Assembly: GCA_027623615.1 (NCBI GenBank)
Contig: JAQBVH010000199.1
Location: 1 to 6,449, forward strand
Direction: 5' to 3'
DNA from: Planctomycetota bacterium
GTDB taxonomy: Bacteria > Planctomycetota > UBA1135 > GCA-002686595
Length of the DNA stretch: 6,449 bases
The notes under the pieces were generated by a model that worked only from the letters and a program-made list of their open reading frames with translations, was not told where the DNA came from and searched no databases. Made by a program: the position numbers and the translations under genes. Below, piece after piece: positions 1-6,449 of this stretch (its first letter is position 1; every line of letters starts with the position of its first letter).

Positions 1-479
1 GGCCGAAGCTGATCATTCTCGACGAGCCCTTCTCCGGGCTCGCCCCGGTCAATGTCGAGCTCCTGCGAGCCGCGATCAAGGGCCTGCGCGAGCAGGGGTC
101 GACGGTGATCTTCTCGACCCATGACATGAGCACCGCCGAGCAGATGTGTGATCGGGTGTTCATGATCTTCAAGGGCGACAAGGTCCTCGACGGGACGCTC
201 AAGGAGATCCAGGGCGAGCACGGCCAGGGCACGCTGCACGTGCGCACGGACGGCGGCGTGGCCGCCCTCGAAGGGATCGACGGGGTCGAGTCGGTGCTCG
301 ACCTGGGCAACGTGCAGGAGGTGCACCTGAACGGCGACCCGCAAGAATTCCTGCGCACGCTGACTGCGCGCACGGCTGTCCACCACTTCGAGGAGACCCA
401 GCCCACCTTGCACGACATCTTCCTGCGCATCGCGGGCGCCGATGCCGTCAAGGCCGCAGCCGAAGAGGAGGCCGCCTGA
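1..479 (+). CDS. ABC transporter ATP-binding protein, C-terminal part (5' end outside window)
   Basis: This is the ATPase subunit that would power the permease encoded next to it. Reading from base 3, 158 residues are visible; the Walker A, Q-loop and signature motifs lie before the window. The visible part opens with Walker B and the catalytic glutamate (LIILDEP, fragment residues 3-9), then a D-loop (SGLAPVN, 11-17) and the H-loop histidine (STHD, His40). A C-terminal extension of about 90 residues ending in PTLHDIFLRIAG resembles the DUF4162 domain found on NatA/YhaQ-type ATPases. The D-loop has Ala where most members of this group have Asp (SGLDP). The stop codon TGA (477-479) overlaps the permease ATG by one base, so the two are translationally coupled. 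ABC ATPase identity is certain; the NatA-like subgroup is inferred from the tail and the partner. The transported substrate cannot be read from the sequence. Confidence 0.95.
   Translation, partial: PKLIILDEPFSGLAPVNVELLRAAIKGLREQGSTVIFSTHDMSTAEQMCDRVFMIFKGDKVLDGTLKEIQGEHGQGTLHVRTDGGVAALEGIDGVESVLDLGNVQEVHLNGDPQEFLRTLTARTAVHHFEETQPTLHDIFLRIAGADAVKAAAEEEAA
466..471 (+). promoter_or_regulatory. Ribosome binding site for the ABC-2 permease
   Basis: A perfect AGGAGG lies inside the last codons of the ATPase gene, seven bases before the ATG at 479. It fixes the permease start and shows that this organism uses Shine-Dalgarno initiation, which helps in choosing starts elsewhere in the window. Confidence 0.85.
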
Positions 480-1816
480 TGGACAAGGTCCTCGCTGTCG
501 CCCGGGCCGAGTTCCTGCAGGCGATTCGTTCCAAGGCATTCCTGATCGGCCTCCTCATGATGCCGGTGCTCATGGGTGGCTCGATCGTGGCTCAGATCTT
601 CTTGAAGGATCAGGTGGACCTGACCGAGCGCCGCTGCGCGATCGTCGACCCCACCGGGGAGGTCTGGCCCTTGATCGAGACCCAGGGGTCCGAACGCAAC
701 GACGCGGTGGGCGTCAAGAAGGGTGGGATCTGGGAGATCGACGAGGACGGAGCGCGGAAGCAGAAGCGCCCCAAGATCGTCTTCGAGCGCCACTTTCCCG
801 CGGAGGGAGAGGAGACCGAGATGGTCCTCAGCGACAAGGTGCGCGACGGGGACCTCGACGGCTTTCTGATCCTCGGCAAGGAGATCCTCGACAAGAACGC
901 GGAGGTCGGCGAGCGCCCCGCCGCCTACCACACGAACCAACCAACGTTCACGGAGCTGCCCAACTGGCTGCAGGGCGTGGTCAATGGCAAGGCCCTGACC
1001 GATCGGTTCGTCGCCGCCGACATCGATCAGAAGATCGTCGCGCGGCTGAGCAAGCCGATCAACGTCGAGACCTGGGGCCTCGCCTCCAGGGACACCAGCG
1101 GCGAGGTCAAGGGCGCGAAGAAGGAGAACAAGCTGCGCACCTTCCTCGTCCCGGCCGCCGCGATGTTCCTGCTCTTCATGCTGGTCATGACCAGCGCGCC
1201 GGCGCTGATGAACCAGGTGCTCGAGGAGAAGATGCTGCGCATCTCCGAGGTGCTCGTCTCTGCCGTCAGCCCGTTCCAGCTGATGATGGGCAAGCTCGTC
1301 GGCGGCGTGCTGGTCACGCTGACCCTCGGTGGCCTCTACCTCGGCGGTGTCGTCTGGGCAACGAACCACTACGGAGTGGCGGACCTCGTCCCAGTCTCGA
1401 TGTACATCTGGTTCCTGTTCATGCTCGTCCTGGCCCTGCTCATGTACGGCTCGGTGCTGTCCGCCATGGGCTCGGCTTGCCAGGAGCTGCGCGACGCTCA
1501 GAGCATGATGATGCCGGCCATGCTCCTGATCATGATCCCGCTCTTCGCCTGGAACGCCGTGCTCGAGTCACCGAACGGCACGGTCGCGCGCGCCTTGACC
1601 TTCCTGCCGACGGCGACGCCCATGGTCCTCTTGCTGCGGCTGGGCACGCCGCCCGGTCCGCCGCTGTGGGAGGTGATCCTCGCCACGGTCCTGTGCCTGG
1701 CGGCGACGGTCTTCTTCGTCTGGGCCAGCAGCAAGGTGTTCCGCATCGGCGTTCTGTCCCAGGGACAGACCCCGAGCTTCAAGGCCATGATCGGCTGGGT
1801 CTTCACGAAGAACTAG
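479..1816 (+). CDS. ABC-2 type transporter permease (NatB-like)
   Basis: Membrane subunit of the ABC exporter, 445 residues. It has a short cytoplasmic start (MDKVLAVARAEFLQAIRSKA), a first membrane helix at about 20-42, and a hydrophilic, presumably extracytoplasmic region at about 43-218. A cluster of hydrophobic segments follows at about 222-244, 270-294, 303-330, 343-362, 378-388 (weak) and 396-416. Between the second and third helices is the coupling segment LEEKMLRISEVLVSAVSPFQ (248-267), which matches the EEK...R..EVL..S.SPFQLM pattern typical of NatB/YhaP permeases of the ABC2_membrane_3 type. The length fits that family. The start is supported by AGGAGG seven bases upstream and by the one-base overlap with the ATPase gene. 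Known relatives export sodium, antibiotics or unknown compounds; nothing here decides the substrate, so no gene symbol is given. A long plus-strand frame across this gene (442-1929) is an Arg/Pro-rich shadow. Confidence 0.93.
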   Translation: MDKVLAVARAEFLQAIRSKAFLIGLLMMPVLMGGSIVAQIFLKDQVDLTERRCAIVDPTGEVWPLIETQGSERNDAVGVKKGGIWEIDEDGARKQKRPKIVFERHFPAEGEETEMVLSDKVRDGDLDGFLILGKEILDKNAEVGERPAAYHTNQPTFTELPNWLQGVVNGKALTDRFVAADIDQKIVARLSKPINVETWGLASRDTSGEVKGAKKENKLRTFLVPAAAMFLLFMLVMTSAPALMNQVLEEKMLRISEVLVSAVSPFQLMMGKLVGGVLVTLTLGGLYLGGVVWATNHYGVADLVPVSMYIWFLFMLVLALLMYGSVLSAMGSACQELRDAQSMMMPAMLLIMIPLFAWNAVLESPNGTVARALTFLPTATPMVLLLRLGTPPGPPLWEVILATVLCLAATVFFVWASSKVFRIGVLSQGQTPSFKAMIGWVFTKN

Positions 1817-1825
1817 GAACCGCTT

Positions 1826-1852
1826 CGGGGGCGCAGGACACCTGCGCCCCCG
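1826..1852. terminator. Hairpin between convergent genes, probable bidirectional terminator
   Basis: A perfect 12-bp inverted repeat, CGGGGGCGCAGG and CCTGCGCCCCCG, encloses a three-base ACA loop. It starts nine bases after the permease stop and directly abuts the stop codon (TGA, 1855-1853) of the minus-strand glycosyltransferase gene. No T-run follows on either strand, so it is not a textbook intrinsic terminator. Its position between two converging genes and its strength make a shared transcription stop or a 3'-end stabiliser the likeliest role. Confidence 0.7.
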
Positions 1853-3412
1853 TCACTCGGACGGCCCGACCAGGACGCCGTCCGCTCCCTCCCATTGCGT
1901 CGCCAGGTCCGCGCGCAGCAGCAGGTTGAGATGCCGCCCGACGCCTCCGGCACGCAGGAGCGTCACCGTACGGTAGGCCTCGGCCAGCGCTGCGGCGGCC
2001 GGCCCCTCGGGCAAGGGATACCCGAGCACGTCGCGCTCCTCCGGGGGCGAGGCCAACCAGGCGGCGACCGACCGCCGCGCGAGCACCCTCCTCGAGAGCA
2101 CCTGGTGGTGGAGGTGGATGGCCTCGACCTGCGCTGCGAGGGCCGGCTCGAGGGAGGTGCGCCCGAACAGGATTGGTCCCTCGGTCGGGTATCTGGTCAC
2201 CGATCGATCGTTGAGCCCGGTCAGGTCGAGCAATCCCAGCTCCGGCACGACGAACCCTGCTATCTGCAGATGGCGCGAGGCGAGCGTGCCTCCGGGGAGC
2301 CGCCCACTCAGGGCCTCGAGCGCGCGCACCTCCCCTGCGTAGTCCCCGAGCGAGAGCCCTGCCACCGGCCCGAGGGCGGCCGGAGCGGTCGGGACGATCT
2401 GGCCGGCGCGGCCGAGCACCACCAGGCCGAGGACCAGCACTGCGCGAGGGCTGCGACTGGCCAGGTCGATCCAGGTCGCTGTCCCCACCAGCAAGGCGGG
2501 CACGAGTAGGCGCGCGCCCGCATAGCCGTCGCCTCCGCTGAGGACCACTGCGGCGATCAGCACCGGCCCCAGCCAGGCCAGCCCGAGCTCCCCCCGTCGC
2601 GCGGCGGGCACGAGCGGAGCCGCGAGGGTCGCGCACAGCAGCAGTGCGACCAGGGCTTGCCACGGATCGTGCGGGACGAGGAAGTCGGCGACGTAGCGGA
2701 CGCCGTCAATCACCTCGGACCAACGCTCGTCCGCGGCTTTGGCCGTGAACGTCTGCGGCACGACAGCCCGAAACAGCAGCAGACGCAGCAGGGTCACGAA
2801 CCCGAGCACCGAGCCCACGCTGACGCAGCGACCCCGGTGATCGCCCGGCGTGACCACGCTCCAGACCAGGGGGACCAGCACCAGCTCGGGGCGCGCGGCC
2901 AGGGCGAGCGCCGTCAGGGCTGCGAGTTCGCCGCGGCCGAGGTTCGGTCGCAAACGCAGGATGAGGACCACCAGGGTGAGCACCACGAGCGGCACCTCGA
3001 GCAGGTAGTTCGTCCCCTCGGCGAAGCCCGGAGTCCAGACAAGGGCAGCCAGCCCGATCAGGGCCGGGACCAGGCGCCCACCGGCCAGGCGCCAAGCCAC
3101 CGCAGCACAAGCACCGCAGGCGGTCAGGTAGAGCGCCAGAGAACCCCACCAGGCTGCCCGCAGTCCATCCCCGGGGGCGACTGCGAGGAGCAGCGCCTTG
3201 AACCCCAGGTCGAGTGGGCTGGTGAATCCCTCGAGACGACCCTCACCGAGTTCATGGGCCAGGGCTCCTTGCTCGATGAGGTTGCGCGCGTAGGTGAGGA
3301 CGATGAAGACGTCGTCCGTGCTCCCGGGCCGGGCGGCGGGAAGCGCCAGCCACCCTAGCAGCATGCCCAGGGGAACCAGCCAGGCTGGAGTCGATCGAAG
3401 GGTCGGGGTCAC
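1853..3412 (-). CDS. GT-C fold membrane glycosyltransferase, AftB-like family
   Basis: Predicted polytopic glycosyltransferase of 519 residues that would use a lipid-linked sugar donor on the outer face of the inner membrane. After the first helix (about 10-27) comes the acidic pair typical of GT-C enzymes in DDVFIVLTYARN (33-44), then EGFTSPLDL (61-69). Hydrophobic segments follow at about 86-108, 114-131, 136-156, 162-187, 196-215, 250-265, 276-292, 301-315 and 323-339. Other family-like motifs are ARPEL (173-177), VPQTFTAKA (218-226), GGDGYAGARLLVP (293-305) and, in the soluble C-terminal part, GLLDLTGLNDRSV (393-405). Together these match the AftB/mannosyltransferase-like pattern as I remember it. 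The GTG at 3412 was chosen because it keeps helix 1 whole; the ATG at 3364 would cut it. Neither has a clear ribosome binding site. The frame stays open to 3895, but that part has rare codons and does not look coding. Acceptor and sugar are unknown. No other glycan genes are visible beside it. Confidence 0.82.
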   Translation of the reverse strand: MTPTLRSTPAWLVPLGMLLGWLALPAARPGSTDDVFIVLTYARNLIEQGALAHELGEGRLEGFTSPLDLGFKALLLAVAPGDGLRAAWWGSLALYLTACGACAAVAWRLAGGRLVPALIGLAALVWTPGFAEGTNYLLEVPLVVLTLVVLILRLRPNLGRGELAALTALALAARPELVLVPLVWSVVTPGDHRGRCVSVGSVLGFVTLLRLLLFRAVVPQTFTAKAADERWSEVIDGVRYVADFLVPHDPWQALVALLLCATLAAPLVPAARRGELGLAWLGPVLIAAVVLSGGDGYAGARLLVPALLVGTATWIDLASRSPRAVLVLGLVVLGRAGQIVPTAPAALGPVAGLSLGDYAGEVRALEALSGRLPGGTLASRHLQIAGFVVPELGLLDLTGLNDRSVTRYPTEGPILFGRTSLEPALAAQVEAIHLHHQVLSRRVLARRSVAAWLASPPEERDVLGYPLPEGPAAAALAEAYRTVTLLRAGGVGRHLNLLLRADLATQWEGADGVLVGPSE

Positions 3413-3639
3413 CAGTGCGGATGCTAGTCGAGGCGGCGACCCCGTTGGGGCGCCGGGGCCCGCGGCGGATGCGTGCTCGTCCTCGCGCGCCACACCGGAC
3501 CGAGTGGGAACTGCGGCTGCTTGGGCCCCAAGCGCCCTACGGTCACAGCCGTCTTCCTGAAGCTCGCACCCAGGTGACAGGGGCACCACTTCACGACCGG
3601 CTGCCCCAGAACGAGTGCCGGTCCGGTATTGTCCGACCC

Positions 3640-3657
3640 GGCGCGAGGTATCGCGCC
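3640..3657. repeat. Short perfect stem-loop in the divergent intergenic region
   Basis: GGCGCGA and TCGCGCC form a 7-bp stem around a GGTA loop. There is no following T-run, so it is not a terminator of the usual kind. It could be an operator half-site pair, part of a leader RNA, or chance in G+C-rich DNA. Confidence 0.3.
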
Positions 3658-3857
3658 CAGCCGATCGCTGCTCCAGAGCGAAAGCGCACACCAATTCCGA
3701 GGCGCGGAGCGATGATTCGCGCCCGAAACCTGGGTTCCAACCACCCAGTCCGTTGCCGGAGGGCCCTGGCCCCCATAAAGTTGGCAAGCCGCCATGGCAC
3801 CTAGCAACCCGGAACGGAGTTTGCCTCCGTCCTGGCGCTGCCATTCGTCTCATCCAC

Positions 3858-3863
3858 GGAGGG
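3858..3863 (+). promoter_or_regulatory. Probable ribosome binding site of the lipoprotein gene
   Basis: GGAGGG lies ten bases before the ATG at 3874. The next in-frame ATG, at 3910, has only C-rich sequence in front of it. This favours 3874 as the start, although the spacing is somewhat long. Confidence 0.5.
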
Positions 3864-3873
3864 CTTCGGATCC

Positions 3874-6449
3874 ATGGCCAGGACCCCCCATACAACCCCG
3901 GGACTCCCGATGCGATTGCAAACCGTCTCCCGACGTTTCGCCGCCAAGCTGACCGCCCCCAAGCTCGCGACCTGCGGCTTGGCCGCCCTCGTGGCCCTCA
4001 GCGCTGGCTGCAACTCCGCCTCCTCCGTGGAGATCACACCGAACGCTCCCGGCTCGATCGGCCAGAACCCCGAAACCGGTCGGTTCTTCATCGTCGACGA
4101 GAGCAAGGCCGGCCTGGCGACCCAGGTCCGGATCGTGCGCGTCGCGTGGGGCCGTCTGGTGGACGTGTATGGCCGAGACCACGAGAACAAGCGCTTCCTC
4201 ATGAACGAGGACTTCGTGATCTCGCCGAGCCTCTCGACCAACGAGTCCTACTCCTTGGAGACGAACCCGGTCACGGCCTCGGAGACCCTCACGATCGAGG
4301 TCCAGGTTGCGGATGCCTTCGGCCTGATCGATGCGGGGGTCGACGCCTACCACGCCCTCCTGCTGCAGTCCGAGCAGAACCTGGAGCCGCTCTTCGACAA
4401 CGGGCTCAACGGCTCGGGCTTCTTCTCGATGCTCCCGCGCAACGCGACGGCCGTGCTGCAGTTCGACGACCTGATCAGCGAGGCCACCCTTGACAACACG
4501 ACGGTCCGCACCGTGGTCGGCACGCCGAGCGTGCTGCCCTACGAGGCGCGCCTCATGATCGACAAGAACCACGGCGACCTCTCCGAGCACGACGGCGTCT
4601 CCGGTTTCGAGTTCTACACCAGCCGAGTCCTGGTCGACATGACCGTGTCCGAGCTCGAGTCCTTCCAGGCCGTGCCGCCGCTGCCGGTCAACACCCTCGG
4701 CCTGCCGCCGAGCGTGAACTCGAACCTGTCGAACGCCCAGATCCGGATTCCGACCAAGAAGATCCCCAACCAGGGCCAGGATCGCATCCTCGAGAACCCC
4801 TCGGGTCACGGCCTGACGACCACCAACAACGGCAGCGTTGACTACAGCTCGCCCTTCCTCCCCGTGGCGCGCGCCTTCCGCTCGGGCGGACAGACCGAGG
4901 TCACCTCCGACCCCTACAACGGCTTCCTGAGAGACTTCCTGCCGCCGCGCGTGGTCGGCGTCCAGAACGGCGCGATCGTGAAGGGCCCGGGCGGGACCTC
5001 GATCGAACTCACCGACCTGGGCAACCTGGAGTTCGTGGTGCGTCAGTACAACTTCCAGTCGTCCTTCTGCTCGCAGGAGCCGGCCCTCGGGGACATCATT
5101 TCCCAGCCCGGCGTCTTCGCCGAGGTGATCAACCCCCTGCCGGCCCCCGGCCAGGGTGACGAGGTGCGCGACATTCACGTGCGCCTGATCTCGTTCCCCT
5201 CGGACTGGGTCAACGGTGCAGCCACCTGGGTCAACGTCGGCGAAGGCCCGGCCCAATTCCTGAGCCCGTACATCCACGCCGAGGACCAGGGTCGCGCCGC
5301 GTGCTTCCTGACGATCACGCCCCAGGCGAACGACGTCAATTCGCCCACGACGAACATCGAGAGCACGGCCACCGTGCGCGTGCGCTTCAACGAGCCGATG
5401 GACCCGGACCGGGTCAACGCGTTCGATGCCGTCACCCTCACCCGCGTTCCGAACCCCCAGCAGACCTACGACTACGTGGTCGGGGAACTGGCACACTCGA
5501 TCGACCTGCACGAGTATCACTTCCTGCAGAGCCTGCCCCTCGACCACGACCTGGGCGAGAACGAGAGCTACTACCTGAACCTGGTCGCGGGCCACCCGGA
5601 CAAGGACATCATTCGTGGCCCCGTGGACCTGGCTGGTAACGAGCTGTTCGAGACCTTCCCGCAGGTCGAGTTGATCCTGAAAGACACGACCCTGGCCAGC
5701 GACAACGGCGGGCGGGTCTCCTTCTTCACGACCGCGGACGAGGAGTACCCCATCGGCAACTCCACTACGAAGACCCTGCCCGAGTGGGCTGGCCAGCACC
5801 TGTTCGACCTCCAGCGCGGCGTGATTCGCCCGCGCCCCGTGGTCCACTTCCAGGGCCTCGTGGATCGCACGAGCAACCCGTTCGTCGCGGCGATGGCCGG
5901 CACGCTGGTCGGCCAGACTGCGCCGCTCTCCAACTTTGGCTCCAAGACCCAGTTGGTCTGGCGCTACCTGGACATGGGGCTCGACCTCTACAAGCAGGTC
6001 CCGCCCCTGGAGGACATGGTGTATGAGATTCAGCCCACGACCTTCAACATCGATGTCGAGGGCCTCAGCTGGGCCCCCTTCGGCGGTGAGGTCGTGCCTG
6101 ACTCCTTCACCCTGTTCGAGATGCGGCTCAACCACAGCAAGTTCTTCCCTGACGAGAGCGGCGCCACCTCCTCGGGCCTGGTCGACATCTACGACAACAA
6201 CTTCCTCAACGCGATCGAAGATCCCCAGTACGTGGTTCACCCCCGCTTCGAGGGCTACAACGTCAACCCGGGCGACATCTATGTCGCCAACGGCGACCTG
6301 AAGCTGATTCCCTTCCCGATGAACTTCCAGGTGTCGCCGGACGACTACCGCTACTACACCTGGCGAGACACCGGCAAGCGCACCCGCGGTGGCCCGGACG
6401 TCTCGGGCGTCCCGCCGGAGTACTACTACACGATCACCGGCGACGCGCG
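3874..6449 (+). CDS. Large exported lipoprotein with bacterial Ig-like (SbsA/Big_5-type) domain, 3' end outside window
   Basis: The frame is open from 3874 to the window edge: 858 codons, no stop. Numbering is from 3874. The leader has a basic stretch, a hydrophobic core (GLAALVAL) and a lipobox-like LSAGC with Cys46, so secretion and lipid anchoring are likely. Ser at -3 is not the usual Leu, so the lipobox is imperfect. The mature part is hydrophilic, Asn/Asp/Thr-rich and looks beta-stranded. Residues about 483-622 fit a Big_5/SbsA Ig-like domain: TVRVRFNEPMDP (500-511), a later DLAGN (585-589), and a closing VSFFTT. A more degenerate similar unit may begin near 188 (LPRNATAVLQFDD). The visible mature part has only two other cysteines (399, 477). 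No catalytic motif was recognised. Codons TTA, CTA and TCA are absent throughout, as expected of a real high-G+C gene. The alternative start is 3910. A structural or binding role on the cell surface is inferred; the exact function is unknown. Confidence 0.88.
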   Translation, partial: MARTPHTTPGLPMRLQTVSRRFAAKLTAPKLATCGLAALVALSAGCNSASSVEITPNAPGSIGQNPETGRFFIVDESKAGLATQVRIVRVAWGRLVDVYGRDHENKRFLMNEDFVISPSLSTNESYSLETNPVTASETLTIEVQVADAFGLIDAGVDAYHALLLQSEQNLEPLFDNGLNGSGFFSMLPRNATAVLQFDDLISEATLDNTTVRTVVGTPSVLPYEARLMIDKNHGDLSEHDGVSGFEFYTSRVLVDMTVSELESFQAVPPLPVNTLGLPPSVNSNLSNAQIRIPTKKIPNQGQDRILENPSGHGLTTTNNGSVDYSSPFLPVARAFRSGGQTEVTSDPYNGFLRDFLPPRVVGVQNGAIVKGPGGTSIELTDLGNLEFVVRQYNFQSSFCSQEPALGDIISQPGVFAEVINPLPAPGQGDEVRDIHVRLISFPSDWVNGAATWVNVGEGPAQFLSPYIHAEDQGRAACFLTITPQANDVNSPTTNIESTATVRVRFNEPMDPDRVNAFDAVTLTRVPNPQQTYDYVVGELAHSIDLHEYHFLQSLPLDHDLGENESYYLNLVAGHPDKDIIRGPVDLAGNELFETFPQVELILKDTTLASDNGGRVSFFTTADEEYPIGNSTTKTLPEWAGQHLFDLQRGVIRPRPVVHFQGLVDRTSNPFVAAMAGTLVGQTAPLSNFGSKTQLVWRYLDMGLDLYKQVPPLEDMVYEIQPTTFNIDVEGLSWAPFGGEVVPDSFTLFEMRLNHSKFFPDESGATSSGLVDIYDNNFLNAIEDPQYVVHPRFEGYNVNPGDIYVANGDLKLIPFPMNFQVSPDDYRYYTWRDTGKRTRGGPDVSGVPPEYYYTITGDA

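Larger units (their letters stand above)
3413..3873. other. Divergent intergenic region, no gene seen
   Basis: This 461-base stretch separates the minus-strand glycosyltransferase from the plus-strand lipoprotein and should hold both promoters. Several frames are open here, but their translations are rich in Arg, Pro, Gly and Ser. They also use codons that are avoided or uncommon in the flanking genes (TTA, CTA, TCA, AGA, AGG), so I do not call a gene. The only AT-richer patch in the right half is CATAAAG at 3774-3780. With TTGCCG at 3753-3758 it could be a weak sigma-70-like promoter for the lipoprotein, with 15-16 bases between the boxes. Small stem-loops occur at 3640-3657 and 3730-3748. 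No tRNA or other known RNA could be recognised. Confidence 0.6.

Noticed and set aside
442..1929. Plus-strand open frame of 495 codons overlapping the ABC permease
   Set aside because: It is Arg/Pro/Gly-rich, has no domain, and covers a well-supported permease in another frame. It is a typical high-G+C shadow.
1803..2663. Minus-strand open frame of 286 codons overlapping the glycosyltransferase gene
   Set aside because: It is Arg/Ala/Gly-rich without motifs, and it runs through the terminator hairpin and another supported gene.
3727..3750. A GGTTCCAA stretch resembling a tRNA T-arm
   Set aside because: The stem that can form has a nine-base loop instead of seven, and no acceptor, D or anticodon arms can be built around it.
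3424..3807. Small open frames in the divergent intergenic region, including a 127-codon minus-strand one
   Set aside because: Codon use differs from the neighbouring genes, and there is no ribosome binding site, signal, membrane segment or recognised motif.
4240..6150. Several Asn-X-Ser/Thr sites in the lipoprotein, tempting as acceptor sites for the nearby glycosyltransferase
   Set aside because: About nine such sites are near what is expected by chance in a protein this rich in Asn, Ser and Thr. The neighbouring enzyme is not an oligosaccharyltransferase by its motifs.
3850..6240. A minus-strand open frame of nearly 800 codons opposite the lipoprotein gene
   Set aside because: Its codons are in register with those of the plus-strand gene. 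Antisense stops would need TTA, CTA or TCA in the sense gene, and this high-G+C gene avoids them. The translation is dominated by Val, Arg, Gly, Asp, Glu and His without a recognisable domain, whereas the sense strand has a leader, lipobox-like site and Ig-like motif.

Overview
The window comes from a high-G+C bacterium. Its genes strongly prefer codons ending in G or C. It encodes a predicted lipoprotein and a multi-spanning GT-C glycosyltransferase, so the cell probably has a complex envelope. The style of the ABC-2 permease, which has a large outward loop after the first membrane helix, and of the Ig-like lipoprotein reminds me of Planctomycetota. That is an impression from remembered protein families, not a proven assignment; other high-G+C envelope-rich phyla such as Myxococcota remain possible.

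Layout. Positions 1-479 hold the C-terminal part of an ABC transporter ATPase whose start lies before the window. It overlaps by one base (TGATG) the start of its ABC-2 type permease (479-1816), which has a perfect AGGAGG ribosome binding site inside the end of the ATPase gene. The two form one operon and one transporter of the NatA/NatB kind. A 12-bp perfect hairpin (1826-1852) lies between this operon and a convergent minus-strand gene (1853-about 3412). That gene encodes a roughly 519-residue membrane glycosyltransferase of the GT-C fold, in the group that contains the arabinofuranosyltransferase AftB.

Positions 3413-3873 form a divergent intergenic region with no convincing gene. Its codon content differs from the neighbouring genes, although frames stay open in several directions. 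From 3874 (or 3910) to the right edge runs a very long plus-strand gene without a stop, coding for an exported, probably lipid-anchored, beta-rich protein with at least one bacterial Ig-like domain of the SbsA/Big_5 kind. It is cut off by the window end.

How they relate. Only the two ABC genes are clearly functionally coupled. The glycosyltransferase and the lipoprotein are divergently transcribed and both act at the envelope, but nothing here shows that they work together. I found no CRISPR array, tRNA, rRNA, insertion sequence or phage gene, and nothing that amounts to a clear new defence or mobile system. The least explained item is the large lipoprotein.
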